In this document: one piece after another, positions 1 to 8,186 of the stretch
How the letters are laid out: each line of letters starts with the position of its first letter
Position numbering within the stretch: position 1 is the first letter of the stretch
DNA from: an uncultured Flammeovirgaceae bacterium
GTDB lineage: Bacteria; Bacteroidota; Bacteroidia; Cytophagales; Cyclobacteriaceae
Length of the DNA: 64,000 nucleotides
Reading direction: 5' to 3'
Assembly: GCA_913045135.1 (NCBI GenBank)
Contig: CAJWQD010000002.1
Span: 1-64,000 of the forward strand
Made by a program: the position numbers and the translations under genes
Notes under the pieces: generated by a model
Seen by the model: only the letters and a program-made list of their open reading frames with translations
What the model was told of the DNA's origin: nothing
Database searches by the model: none

Positions 1-2
1 GG

Positions 3-59
3 ATAATGGCTGGTGTTAGATATAATTTTAACTCATTTCTTCAACGATCTATTTTTTAG
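3..59 (+). CDS. possible 3' end of an upstream gene (partial)
   Basis: The reading frame entering from the left edge stays open for 18 codons and stops at TAG 57-59. Its last residues (RYNFNSFLQRSIF) end in phenylalanine, as outer-membrane beta-barrels often do. The fragment is too short to identify, and the open frame could be chance. Confidence 0.2.
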   Translation: MMAGVRYNFNSFLQRSIF

Positions 60-114
60 AAGTTATCTTTTTGATTTGTAATATAAAGCTATACTTGTAT
101 TTTTAAGATCATAT

Positions 115-1323
115 ATGGCAAAAATTATTATCATTGGAGCAGGCGGAGTAGGACGAGTAGTCACTCAAAAATGTGCTCAATTAAGCTCTGTATTTTCTGA
201 AATAATACTAGCCAGTAGGACATTGAAAAAATGTGATGATATTGCCATCATGGTAAAGGCAAAATATGAAAAGGTGAAAATTTCAACTGCTCAAGTGGAT
301 GCCGATGATGAAAATCAACTCGTTAACTTGTTTGAGAAAAAACGTCCTTTTTTGGTTATCAATGTAGCTCTGCCTTATCAGGATTTGACCATTATGGAGG
401 CGTGTCTCAAAACGGATGTACACTATCTAGATACAGCAAATTATGAACCTTTAGAAGAGGCTAAATATGGATATCACTGGCAGTGGGCTTTTAAAGAAAG
501 GTTTAAAAAGGCAGGACTTATGGCTGTTTTAGGATGTGGTTTCGATCCAGGTGTGACCAGTATTTTTACTGCCTACGCTGCAAAACATCATTTTGATGAA
601 TTACATTATTTAGACATTGTAGATTGTAATGGAGGTGACCATGGTAATGCTTTTGCAACTAATTTTAATTCTGAAATTAATATTAGAGAAGTGATGCAAA
701 AGGGTAAATTTTATGAGAAAGGTAGCTGGAAAGAAACGGCACCTCACGAAATTAGTCGTATAATTAATTATCCAAATATTGGCCCTAAAAAATCATATTT
801 AATCAATCATGAAGAATTAGAATCTTTAGTCAAGAATTTTCCTACTCTTCGTAGAGCTAGATTCTGGATGACTTTTGGTGATGAATATCTCACATATTTA
901 AGAGTAATACAGAATATTGGTATGGCCGGAATTGAGCCCATAAGTTTTCAAGGCAACCAAATCATTCCTTTGCAATTTTTAAGTGTAGTATTACCTGATC
1001 CAGTCTCTCTTGCAGAGAATTATGAAGGAGAAACTTCAATAGGGTGTCGGATAAGTGGTCTAAAAAATGGATGTCCTCGAACTTATTATATTTACAATAA
1101 CTGTGATCATAGAGCTGCTTATTTAGAGACAGGGGCACACGGAATCTCTTATACTACCGGCGTTCCTGCTGCATTGGGTGCCAAGATGATGATTACGGGT
1201 AAGTGGAGTGGTACCGGCGTTTTTAATGTCGAAACCTTTGATCCTGACCCTTTTTTGGAAGATTTGAGTAAAAATGGCCTAATTTGGCATGAAATTCTAG
1301 ATCAAAATTTAGAGATGGATTAA
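115..1323 (+). CDS. saccharopine dehydrogenase-family protein, probable carboxy(nor)spermidine dehydrogenase
   Basis: The 402-residue protein begins with a Rossmann NAD(P)-binding motif (IIIIGAGGVGRVV, residues 4-16) and has the saccharopine-dehydrogenase fold pattern, including the ALGAKMM segment near the C-terminus. In the carboxyspermidine pathway of many Bacteroidota and Vibrio this family condenses aspartate semialdehyde with a diamine (putrescine or diaminopropane) and reduces the product to carboxyspermidine or carboxynorspermidine. The nspC-type decarboxylase gene one gene downstream strongly supports that role over lysine metabolism. ATG 115 is the start, four codons before the conserved Rossmann strand. 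The DinB-like gene follows after 3 bases. Cytosolic. The diamine substrate cannot be read from sequence. Confidence 0.85.
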   Translation: MAKIIIIGAGGVGRVVTQKCAQLSSVFSEIILASRTLKKCDDIAIMVKAKYEKVKISTAQVDADDENQLVNLFEKKRPFLVINVALPYQDLTIMEACLKTDVHYLDTANYEPLEEAKYGYHWQWAFKERFKKAGLMAVLGCGFDPGVTSIFTAYAAKHHFDELHYLDIVDCNGGDHGNAFATNFNSEINIREVMQKGKFYEKGSWKETAPHEISRIINYPNIGPKKSYLINHEELESLVKNFPTLRRARFWMTFGDEYLTYLRVIQNIGMAGIEPISFQGNQIIPLQFLSVVLPDPVSLAENYEGETSIGCRISGLKNGCPRTYYIYNNCDHRAAYLETGAHGISYTTGVPAALGAKMMITGKWSGTGVFNVETFDPDPFLEDLSKNGLIWHEILDQNLEMD

Positions 1324-1326
1324 TTT

Positions 1327-1833
1327 ATGAAACCAGATTTAAATACCGTTCCTGAATTTTATCGTGGTTATATCGAATGCACCGATGGCAATTCCTTGAT
1401 GGAACAGTTTAACCAATCAGCTCATCAAATATCTCTGATTATGGATAGGTTAAAGAAGAAAACTGCAGCTTACAGCTATCTGGAGGGTAAATGGTCATTA
1501 AAAGAGATTTTCCTTCATATCATAGATTGTGAACGTATTTTCTCATATCGTGCATTGTGCTTATCTAGAGGAGAAAAGCAAAAACTTCCGAGTTTCGATC
1601 AAGATAAATATGTCATGCGGAGTGAGGCATCATTACGAGATGTTAAATCATTAAAAAGAGAGTTCCTCGCAGTGAGAAAAAGTACTATTTTGATGTTTTC
1701 TTCTTTTTCAGCGAAGCAATGGCAATCTAAAGGAATAATTGGTTCTCATGAATTTACGGTAAATATTTTGGGATATATAATTGTAGGTCACTTAAATCAT
1801 CATGTCAAGATTATTGAATCAAGATATATTTGA
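1327..1833 (+). CDS. DinB-like four-helix-bundle protein
   Basis: A 168-residue protein with the DinB/YfiT superfamily pattern: a helical start, the segment WSLKEIFLHIIDCERIFSYR (about residues 57-76) with a candidate metal-binding His, and a C-terminal HLNHHVKII segment with the second His group. Such proteins bind a divalent metal and often have thiol-transferase or unknown roles; the substrate here is unknown. It lies 3 bases after the dehydrogenase gene, and its last 32 bases overlap the decarboxylase gene in another frame, so the three genes are probably co-transcribed and translationally coupled. A function in polyamine metabolism is only suggested by position. Confidence 0.7.
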   Translation: MKPDLNTVPEFYRGYIECTDGNSLMEQFNQSAHQISLIMDRLKKKTAAYSYLEGKWSLKEIFLHIIDCERIFSYRALCLSRGEKQKLPSFDQDKYVMRSEASLRDVKSLKREFLAVRKSTILMFSSFSAKQWQSKGIIGSHEFTVNILGYIIVGHLNHHVKIIESRYI

Positions 1834-2950
1834 GGCTATTCCATCTCCTTGTTTCGTACTAGAAGAAGAAAAATTAAGGCGAAATCTAAAAAAAATAGAT
1901 GAAGTTCAAAAAAGCGCCCAAATCACTATTCTTTTGTCCTTAAAAGGTTTCGCCATGTGGTCAAGTTTTTCGTTGATAAAATCTTTCTTAAATACCGCTT
2001 CAGCTAGCTCCATGAATGAGGCTAAATTGTGTGTTGAGAAATTAAATGAATTATCTCACACTTATGCCGTTGGATATAGGGATGATGAGTTTGATGAGCT
2101 AATGAAACTTTCTTCGCACGTAACTTTTAATTCTCTCAATCAATATCATAAATTTAATGATCAAGTCCCAACTGGCATTTCCATAGGTTTGCGGGTAAAT
2201 CCAGAGTACTCAGATGTTGTGGTAGACCTATATAATCCAGCAAATCCTAATTCGAGACTAGGATTGACAAGTAAAAGTCTTCCGAAGTCACTTCCCCCAA
2301 ATATAGAGGGTCTACATTTTCATGTACTTTGTGAGTCATCTGCCCAAGCGTTGGTTCAAGTCTTAAAAATTTTTGAGAAAAAATTTAATAAATATCTTCC
2401 AAATATCAAATGGATAAATTTGGGGGGTGGACACTTAATTACCAATGAAGGCTATGATGTTGAACTGCTGGTAAATACCCTAAAGTATTTCAAAAAGACA
2501 TATCAAGTGGAAATTATACTTGAACCGAGTGGAGCTATCGCTTGGCGGACAGGATTTTTGAAAACAACAATAATTGATATTGTGGAGAACCACGGAAGTC
2601 TAACGGCCGTAATAGACGCTTCTTTTACTTGTCATATGCCTGACTGTTTAGAAATGCCATATCGACCCGAGATTCTGGAGGGATCCCAAGATCCTAAAAA
2701 ATATTCATTTCGATATAACTTAGGTGGCATCAGTTGTTTAGCTGGAGACTTTTTAGAAGGATATAGTTTTTTGAAACCCTTAAAAATTGGAGATACGTTG
2801 ACCTTTCAGGATATGATGCACTATACTATGGTAAAAACCACTATGTTCAACGGTATTAATCATCCTTCTATTGGAGTCATAAGGAGTGACCAGAAGTTTG
2901 AGCTTTTGAAGGTCTTTTCGTATAGAGATTATCGAGATAAACTATCTTGA
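1802..2950 (+). CDS. nspC: carboxynorspermidine/carboxyspermidine decarboxylase
   Basis: This 382-residue fold type III PLP decarboxylase removes the carboxyl group of carboxy(nor)spermidine to give (nor)spermidine. Visible landmarks are LSLKGFA near residue 45 with the PLP lysine, FHVLCES near 175, the glycine-rich WINLGGGHL near 205, EPSGA near 245 and the family's DASFTCHMPDCLEMPYRP segment. Length fits NspC (about 370-380). The start ATG 1802 lies inside the preceding gene (32-base overlap), which preserves the usual N-terminus ending in PSPCFVLEEE. Its 3' end overlaps the convergent gene at 2929 by 22 bases. With the dehydrogenase at 115 it completes the non-SpeE spermidine route. Confidence 0.9.
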   Translation: MSRLLNQDIFEAIPSPCFVLEEEKLRRNLKKIDEVQKSAQITILLSLKGFAMWSSFSLIKSFLNTASASSMNEAKLCVEKLNELSHTYAVGYRDDEFDELMKLSSHVTFNSLNQYHKFNDQVPTGISIGLRVNPEYSDVVVDLYNPANPNSRLGLTSKSLPKSLPPNIEGLHFHVLCESSAQALVQVLKIFEKKFNKYLPNIKWINLGGGHLITNEGYDVELLVNTLKYFKKTYQVEIILEPSGAIAWRTGFLKTTIIDIVENHGSLTAVIDASFTCHMPDCLEMPYRPEILEGSQDPKKYSFRYNLGGISCLAGDFLEGYSFLKPLKIGDTLTFQDMMHYTMVKTTMFNGINHPSIGVIRSDQKFELLKVFSYRDYRDKLS

Positions 2951-3513
2951 GGGCTTAAGACCCCCATCATGAAAAGATTGTAATCTTTACAACTTAAGTA
3001 ACCTTCTCCGGAAGAGTAAGGACAGGTCTGATAATGGATGTCAAAAATTCCTTGCTTAAAAATTACTCCCGAACCTTTACATACAGGACAAATCATCTTA
3101 CTTAGACCTCCACAATCATATTTTGAGGAGATAAGAGCATTGCTTTGATCTTGTTTCAGAGATCTTTGTAGCTCCATATATCTATCTTCAGAAAATTGCA
3201 GATATTGAATGGCTTCCTTATAATATTGACCTTTGGTCCCTTTTAATTGTAGGTATTTGTTGAGCCAATTTACACTTTGTTTGTAAAGGGCGAGATGAAA
3301 ACTATTTCTCCCAAAAAGATAAGCAAGATTCGTTGGAATAACTGCCATGTTTTCAAGGACAAACATAAATTCTGTTTGCGCAGCTTGATAATCACCAGCT
3401 ATCATTAGCTGGTGTCCATAATCCATTCTTCGATAATATTCACTTTCTGACAAAGATTGTCCATGTAAACTGAAAATAAAGAATAATAAAAAAGGGCTTA
3501 TTATAAATCTCAT
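2929..3513 (-). CDS. secreted TPR-like protein with a degenerate DnaJ-type Cys motif
   Basis: A 194-residue protein with an N-terminal signal peptide (hydrophobic stretch FIISPFLLFFIFSLHG, cleavage probably before QSLS). The middle is helical with TPR-like spacing (GHQLMIAGDYQAAQTEFMFVL). The C-terminal 60 residues hold Cys motifs resembling the DnaJ zinc module: DCGG, CPVCKGSG, CPYSSGEG and SC. In the second CxxCxGxG-like copy the expected second Cys is Ser, so classical zinc binding may be lost. I do not recognise a named family. It is convergent with nspC and stands alone. Confidence 0.6.
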   Translation of the reverse strand: MRFIISPFLLFFIFSLHGQSLSESEYYRRMDYGHQLMIAGDYQAAQTEFMFVLENMAVIPTNLAYLFGRNSFHLALYKQSVNWLNKYLQLKGTKGQYYKEAIQYLQFSEDRYMELQRSLKQDQSNALISSKYDCGGLSKMICPVCKGSGVIFKQGIFDIHYQTCPYSSGEGYLSCKDYNLFMMGVLSPQDSLSR

Positions 3514-3649
3514 AAAGCTAAAATACAGTAATTATGACTAATTGATGATTAATTACAAACTCTTAATAAAAAGAATACTTTCTTTTAAAAACGTATAATT
3601 GAAATAATGAAGTATAAATTTGTATTGTCGATAAAATAAAATCTTTTCA

Positions 3650-3994
3650 ATGTCAAAAGTTTTTTTTTCTATTTTTTTCATGATATCTATTTTGCATTCA
3701 ATTTTTGCGCAAAACTCTCGTGACATAGATAATTCAGTCAATACTTCAACTCAAAACAAAAAAAGTGTAAAAATTTTTAAATCTGGGAAGAATAGTTCTT
3801 TTAAAACGCAAGAGGAGGGCAAAAAAGTTTATGAAGATCGCATGAAGCAGACTGCGAAAGATATAAAAAAGAATATGAAAATATTAAAAAGGCCACAGTA
3901 TTCGGATAAAAGCTATTTTGGTCATAAACGTCCTCCTAAAAAACGGCCTTTGTCTAAAAGGAAATTATGTAAAGTATGTGGTATCGTACATTAA
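3650..3994 (+). CDS. small secreted lysine-rich protein, unknown
   Basis: A 114-residue protein starting at ATG 3650 with a clear signal peptide (VFFSIFFMISILHSIFA, then Q). The mature part is very basic and hydrophilic, rich in Lys, Arg and Ser, with GHKRPPKKRPLSKRK close to the end and a C-terminal CKVCGIVH with two Cys. No family is recognised. A periplasmic or surface location is predicted from the signal peptide only. The stop at 3994 is 17 bases from the convergent gene ending at 4011. Confidence 0.5.
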   Translation: MSKVFFSIFFMISILHSIFAQNSRDIDNSVNTSTQNKKSVKIFKSGKNSSFKTQEEGKKVYEDRMKQTAKDIKKNMKILKRPQYSDKSYFGHKRPPKKRPLSKRKLCKVCGIVH

Positions 3995-4010
3995 TATTTA
4001 GTTAAATTTA

Positions 4011-4502
4011 TCAAGCCGTTTTTTTGATTTCAGAAGTAATGTCTTTAATTCCAAGGTCCGATTTTATTATTCTTATGATAAGATTATTGAGTAAAACTGG
4101 ATTTTTGTTGGCATTAAGTATCGTACTTTTAATAATCAGCCTGTTGAAAAACGGGTGATATGCTAAATCATTTATGAGCGTCTTATAATACTTATGCCAT
4201 TCTAATTTGTATAATTCTACATGTGGAGTACCATCCCAAATAAATTCAAGTTGATTATCACTTCTACTGTAGCGATAGTTATCGGCGATGAATCTATAGA
4301 ATTCATTTAAGCAAGAAGTGTTGTAATTCCTATTGTTTTTTAATTTAAGAACAAAGTCATCTTCTATGGCTAAAGGGTTTTCTATTTTTAGGAAGTTCCG
4401 AATAGCTATAGAAATTGTTCGACGCAACAAAACATCTTTTTGTTCATATTGAACTGATCTTAATATTTCATTTTTGTCAGATTCGAATGATTTTTGCCAC
4501 AT
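4011..4502 (-). CDS. protein of unknown function, helical
   Basis: A 163-residue protein from ATG 4502. A longer version would start at TTG 4517, but that codon lies inside the stem of a terminator-like hairpin (4509-4534), so ATG is preferred. There is no signal peptide or membrane segment. The sequence is helical and charged, with a C-terminal segment (LLNNLIIRIIKSDLGIKDITSEI) that might be a coiled or bundle helix. I do not recognise the family. The upstream lipoprotein gene is separated from it only by the hairpin, so expression may depend on read-through. Confidence 0.6.
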   Translation of the reverse strand: MWQKSFESDKNEILRSVQYEQKDVLLRRTISIAIRNFLKIENPLAIEDDFVLKLKNNRNYNTSCLNEFYRFIADNYRYSRSDNQLEFIWDGTPHVELYKLEWHKYYKTLINDLAYHPFFNRLIIKSTILNANKNPVLLNNLIIRIIKSDLGIKDITSEIKKTA

Positions 4503-4508
4503 AATAGA

Positions 4509-4534
4509 AAAGGGCAATTAGTTAATTGCCCTTT
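4509..4534 (-). terminator. hairpin terminator after the lipoprotein gene
   Basis: AAAGGGCAATTA at 4509-4520 is complementary to TAATTGCCCTTT at 4523-4534. Read on the minus strand the stem is followed by TTTTCTATT, giving a rho-independent-like terminator 22 bases after the stop of the lipoprotein gene at 4556. It ends only 6 bases before the ATG of the next minus-strand gene, so it could also act as a partial attenuator or block that gene's start region. Confidence 0.65.
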
Positions 4535-4555
4535 GATTCATATTTTGAAAATAAA

Positions 4556-5038
4556 TTATGGTGTCATTGAGAAAACCCAGTCACCAGTAAAGCCTTTTAT
4601 CCGTCCGCCTGAATCACTGATATTAAAAGAGATGTTCAAGGCGGTCGCGCTAGCTACCATTGTCATTGAGACTCCGTCGTCTCTGGTTAATACTGAAAGA
4701 TCACTGTTAGCAGTAAAAGTACCTGAAGTTGACCAAACTAAATTTGCCCCTTCGTCAGATGGGATACCTGAAGCAGTATAAGATCCACCTTCAAGATCAG
4801 AATCCATAGAGAATGATAATGTGAAACCTGTCCATTCATCTCTTGGAGTTCCCCCATTAGTTACAGAACTTAAATTCCAATTTCGCTCAAGGAGTTGGGC
4901 ATTTTTTTCGGCAGCGGTAAGTTCCACTACGGGATCAGTATCGTCACCACCAGAACCACAATTAGTGAACAATAGTAAGGTGAAACACGCGGACGCGATC
5001 AATAGGCTTTTTAAAGTAGTAATATGTTTGGTCATCAT
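4556..5038 (-). CDS. lipoprotein, unknown function (lipocalin-like beta-rich)
   Basis: From ATG 5038 (or the adjacent ATG 5035) this is a 160-residue lipoprotein: a signal peptide with lipobox LLLFTNC followed by GSGGDDTD, a typical Bacteroidota lipoprotein export-like acidic and glycine stretch after Cys. The mature domain (AQLLERNWNLSSVTNGG, then alternating beta-strand segments, ending GDWVFSMTP) resembles small lipocalin-like Bacteroidota lipoproteins. A longer upstream reading would put non-signal residues before the signal peptide, so it is rejected. It probably sits on the outer membrane. Confidence 0.7.
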   Translation of the reverse strand: MMTKHITTLKSLLIASACFTLLLFTNCGSGGDDTDPVVELTAAEKNAQLLERNWNLSSVTNGGTPRDEWTGFTLSFSMDSDLEGGSYTASGIPSDEGANLVWSTSGTFTANSDLSVLTRDDGVSMTMVASATALNISFNISDSGGRIKGFTGDWVFSMTP

Positions 5039-5378
5039 TTTTTTTTTTACAATTATATTTAAAATTAATAATTTTAATACCAATACACAAAGATTGAGTC
5101 TCTTAATAAATTGCTATTCAAATTTAATAATTAAAGTTTATCCAAACTATTGACTTAAAGTTAAATAAAAAAAGTTGATTCTACTAAATCATGAATTTTT
5201 TATTCATTTATTTACGAAGTATAGATTATTTGCGCACCACTTTTAGGGGTTGAGTCAGTTTATGATAAAAAGATGTTTAAATTCCATATATCATTTGTCG
5301 AAACTTGCACAGATTCATGATGTAAATATATTTCTTACTAATACTTAAAAAAAATACTTTCTAATAATTATTGGGATT
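5039..5378. other. intergenic stretch with no gene found
   Basis: About 340 bases of very AT-rich DNA between the lipoprotein start and the ABC ATPase stop. I see no open frame with protein-like content, no stable hairpin and no recognised RNA. The lipoprotein promoter probably lies in the 5040-5110 part. Confidence 0.5.
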
Positions 5379-6011
5379 TTATAGTGTTTGAATAGATAAA
5401 TCATCTGAATTACTTAAGTTGATCGTATGAGGGATAAAATCATATTCATGACGTTGATTTGAGGCCACAATTATCGTACATTTCCCTAATTTTTGTTGTA
5501 TTTGGCTGCGATACCATTCTATGCCCTCTTGATCTAAATTTGATGTGGGTTCATCCAAAATAATTAATTGGTTTTCCCCATAAATAGCAAGAGCAAGCTT
5601 GAGTCGCTGTTTCATTCCCGAAGAAAAATCCTTTATTTTTTTATCAATTGAAAATTGAAAATTTGATTTTTTCATTATTTCGTCTATTGTATGAGGAGTC
5701 ACTCTAAATTTGAAATGAAATTCTAAATGTTCTTTTAGACTGAATTCTTCTATTAAATTGAGATAAGGAGTTGCTAGGCCTATCGTGTAGGGAATTCTTT
5801 CAGCAGAGTATTTTTTTTCATTTTTGAAATATTGAACGTTACCAGATGTAGGTTCCATGTAAGCCGAGATAAGTTTTATTAGGGTACTTTTTCCACTTCC
5901 ATTTGCTCCAGTGATACTTAAAGATGATTGAGATGGGATGTCTAAGCTTAAATTTTTAACAATCCATTCTTTATTGAACCGCTTCCCAACTTTATTAAGC
6001 TTTATCCTCAT
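5379..6011 (-). CDS. ABC transporter ATP-binding protein
   Basis: A 210-residue single-domain ABC ATPase: Walker A GANGSGKST (about residues 36-44), signature SSGMKQRLKLA, Walker B QLIILDEPTSNLD and a C-terminal H-loop region (ASNQRHEYDF) in which the usual TH is changed. It is shorter than LptB and LolD. No permease is in the window. Its ATG overlaps the lpxA stop by 4 bases, so it is the last gene of the lipid A operon, and a role in moving an envelope lipid or lipoprotein is inferred from that position only. Confidence 0.85.
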   Translation of the reverse strand: MRIKLNKVGKRFNKEWIVKNLSLDIPSQSSLSITGANGSGKSTLIKLISAYMEPTSGNVQYFKNEKKYSAERIPYTIGLATPYLNLIEEFSLKEHLEFHFKFRVTPHTIDEIMKKSNFQFSIDKKIKDFSSGMKQRLKLALAIYGENQLIILDEPTSNLDQEGIEWYRSQIQQKLGKCTIIVASNQRHEYDFIPHTINLSNSDDLSIQTL

Positions 6012-6784
6012 TCAATGCCTTTCATGATACCTCGCTCTGATTCTTGAATGAAATCAATAATGAGATTTTTTTCTTTCGAAGGTCCAAAATCACTTTGAAT
6101 TTTTTCAAGTGCTTTACTAATATTCAAATCACTCATATATATAATGCGATACATTTCTTGAATGTTATTAAGTTCCTGCGTTGTAAACTTCCTTCTCCTT
6201 AGACCAATCGCGTTTATACCACTATAACTTAGCGGTTCACGTGCTGCAGATACATAAGGTGGTACGTCTTTACGCACAAGTGAGCCACCTGCAATCATCA
6301 CATGCGAGCCAATTTTGACAAATTGTCTTATGGCTGCAGTACCACCAATGATGGCATAATCTCCTATGGATACATGGCCTGCTATTTGTACCGAGTTGGA
6401 TACAATACAATGATTTCCTAGGATACAATCATGGGCAACATGGACGTAAGCCATCAGTAAATTATGTTCGCCAATAATGGTTTTTTTTCTATGACTGGTT
6501 CCTCTTGAGATGGTTACAAATTCTCTAACCGTCGTGTTCTTACCTATTCTTGTTAGGGTCTTTTCTCCAGCAAACTTTAAATCTTGTGGAATCGATGAAA
6601 TTTGTGCACCTGCATAAATCTTACAATTATCACCTATTCTGGAACCCTCCCAAATGCAAGCGTTGGGACCAATCCAACATCCATCACCTATTTCTGTGTC
6701 CTTGTCTATGTAAGCAAAAGGCTCTATGATTACATTTTTACCTATTTTGGCATTGGGATGAACAAAAGCTGAAGGGTTATTCAT
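6008..6784 (-). CDS. lpxA: acyl-ACP--UDP-N-acetylglucosamine O-acyltransferase
   Basis: Catalyses the first step of lipid A synthesis, transfer of a 3-hydroxyacyl chain from ACP to the 3-OH of UDP-GlcNAc, in the cytosol. The 258-residue protein is a left-handed beta-helix of hexapeptide repeats with the catalytic His at residue 118 (VHVAHDC, equivalent to E. coli His125) and the conserved VRKDVPPYV and NAIGLRRR segments before a helical C-terminus. The length matches the family. It overlaps lpxC-fabZ by 8 bases and the ABC gene by 4, indicating one transcript. Confidence 0.95.
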   Translation of the reverse strand: MNNPSAFVHPNAKIGKNVIIEPFAYIDKDTEIGDGCWIGPNACIWEGSRIGDNCKIYAGAQISSIPQDLKFAGEKTLTRIGKNTTVREFVTISRGTSHRKKTIIGEHNLLMAYVHVAHDCILGNHCIVSNSVQIAGHVSIGDYAIIGGTAAIRQFVKIGSHVMIAGGSLVRKDVPPYVSAAREPLSYSGINAIGLRRRKFTTQELNNIQEMYRIIYMSDLNISKALEKIQSDFGPSKEKNLIIDFIQESERGIMKGIE

Positions 6785-8174
6785 TATTCTTTTTTATAAG
6801 TACGGCAGTCATATTGCCTTTACAAACTAAATCGTTCCCAATATAAGCAACTCCGGACATTTTTACGAACCCTCTTCTAATGGGTTCTAATAATTCACAT
6901 TTAAACACAAGAGTATCTCCAGGGAAAACCATTTTTTTAAATTTAAAATTATCAATACCAAGGAAGTAAGTCCAATAATTTTCTGGATCGACTACAGAGT
7001 TAAGAGCTAAGATCCCTCCAATTTGAGCCATAGCTTCTACTTGTAATACACCAGGCATTATAGGATTTCCAGGAAAGTGACCTTTAAAAAAGGGTTCATT
7101 GAAGGTAACGTTTTTAATACCCCCAACTGATTGGTCATCCAAGTGAAAAATTTTATCTATTAGTAGAAAAGGATACCTGTGGGGTAAGATTTTTGCAATT
7201 TTATTGATATCCATAACCGCAGGAATTTTAGGATCGTATTGCGGTATTTTACTAGGAGAAGTTTTTTTGATTATTTTTTTCAGTTTTCGAGCGAAAGCGA
7301 TATTTGCGGCATGTCCCGGTCGAGCAGCCATTATTTGGGCTTTAATAGGTCTACCAACCAATGCCAAATCACCAACAATATCTAGCAATTTGTGTCTTGC
7401 AGGTTCGTTTTTGTATCTTAAGCTAACGTTATTTAGAATGCCCTCTTTCTCTACTTCAACTTTAGGTTTATTCAGCAAATGCGATAAATGATCAAGCTCA
7501 CCTGGTTTTACCATCCGATCAACCACGACGATGGCATTAGAAATATCACCACCTTTGATTAAATCTTGTTTGTAGAGTTCTTCTATTTCATGTAGAAAAC
7601 AAAAAGTTCTTGCATCACTGATTTGCTCATAGAAATCTGTTAATTTATTCAATGAAGCATGCTGACTACCTAGAACGGGTGAGTTATAGTCCACCATAAC
7701 AGTGACCCTGTAATCATCTAAAGGTAGTGCAATGATTTCAACATCACGTTTTTTATCTTCATAAAAAACACTATTAGGAAGTTCAAAGAAATTTCTTGGA
7801 GCTAATTGTTCTTCCAAACCAATTTCAAGAATGGCATCCATAAATTGTTTAGCACTACCATCCATAATGGGTGGTTCAGGGCCATCGATTTTTATGAGGA
7901 CATTATCTATTTCCAGGGCCACTAAAGCTGACAATACGTGTTCTACTGTATTAATCCTTCCTCCATTTTGCTCTATGCTAGTACCTCGAGATAAATCTAC
8001 GACATTTTCAACATCTGCATCAATGAGGGGCTGATTTTCTAAATCTATTCTTTGGAACTTAATTCCGTGATTAATTTTAGCGGGAGTAAAGGTCATATTA
8101 CTCTCTACACCTGTGTGCAAGCCAATACCTGAAACGACTGCTTCTCCACTAACCGTATGTTGATTAAATTTCAT
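6777..8174 (-). CDS. lpxC-fabZ: bifunctional UDP-3-O-acyl-GlcNAc deacetylase / 3-hydroxyacyl-ACP dehydratase
   Basis: A 465-residue fusion typical of Bacteroidota. Residues 1-305 are LpxC, the zinc deacetylase that commits to lipid A, with zinc ligands His79 (VEHVLSAL), His261 and Asp265 (RHKLLDIVGD) and the GIGLHTG start. Residues 320-465 are FabZ, the hot-dog-fold dehydratase of fatty acid elongation, with ILPHRYPFLLIDKI, catalytic His366 in GHFPGNPIMPG and Glu380. Fusing the two ties the shared 3-hydroxyacyl-ACP pool to lipid A and phospholipid synthesis. It lies 12 bases after lpxD. Confidence 0.97.
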   Translation of the reverse strand: MKFNQHTVSGEAVVSGIGLHTGVESNMTFTPAKINHGIKFQRIDLENQPLIDADVENVVDLSRGTSIEQNGGRINTVEHVLSALVALEIDNVLIKIDGPEPPIMDGSAKQFMDAILEIGLEEQLAPRNFFELPNSVFYEDKKRDVEIIALPLDDYRVTVMVDYNSPVLGSQHASLNKLTDFYEQISDARTFCFLHEIEELYKQDLIKGGDISNAIVVVDRMVKPGELDHLSHLLNKPKVEVEKEGILNNVSLRYKNEPARHKLLDIVGDLALVGRPIKAQIMAARPGHAANIAFARKLKKIIKKTSPSKIPQYDPKIPAVMDINKIAKILPHRYPFLLIDKIFHLDDQSVGGIKNVTFNEPFFKGHFPGNPIMPGVLQVEAMAQIGGILALNSVVDPENYWTYFLGIDNFKFKKMVFPGDTLVFKCELLEPIRRGFVKMSGVAYIGNDLVCKGNMTAVLIKKNNE

Positions 8175-8186
8175 TAAATTTTCGAG

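Noticed and set aside
3553..3741. 62-codon minus-strand frame between small genes
   Set aside because: Overlaps the signal peptide of the plus-strand gene at 3650 and has no protein-like pattern.
4494..5153. Two plus-strand frames opposite the lipoprotein gene
   Set aside because: Antisense shadows; the minus-strand reading has a signal peptide and lipobox.
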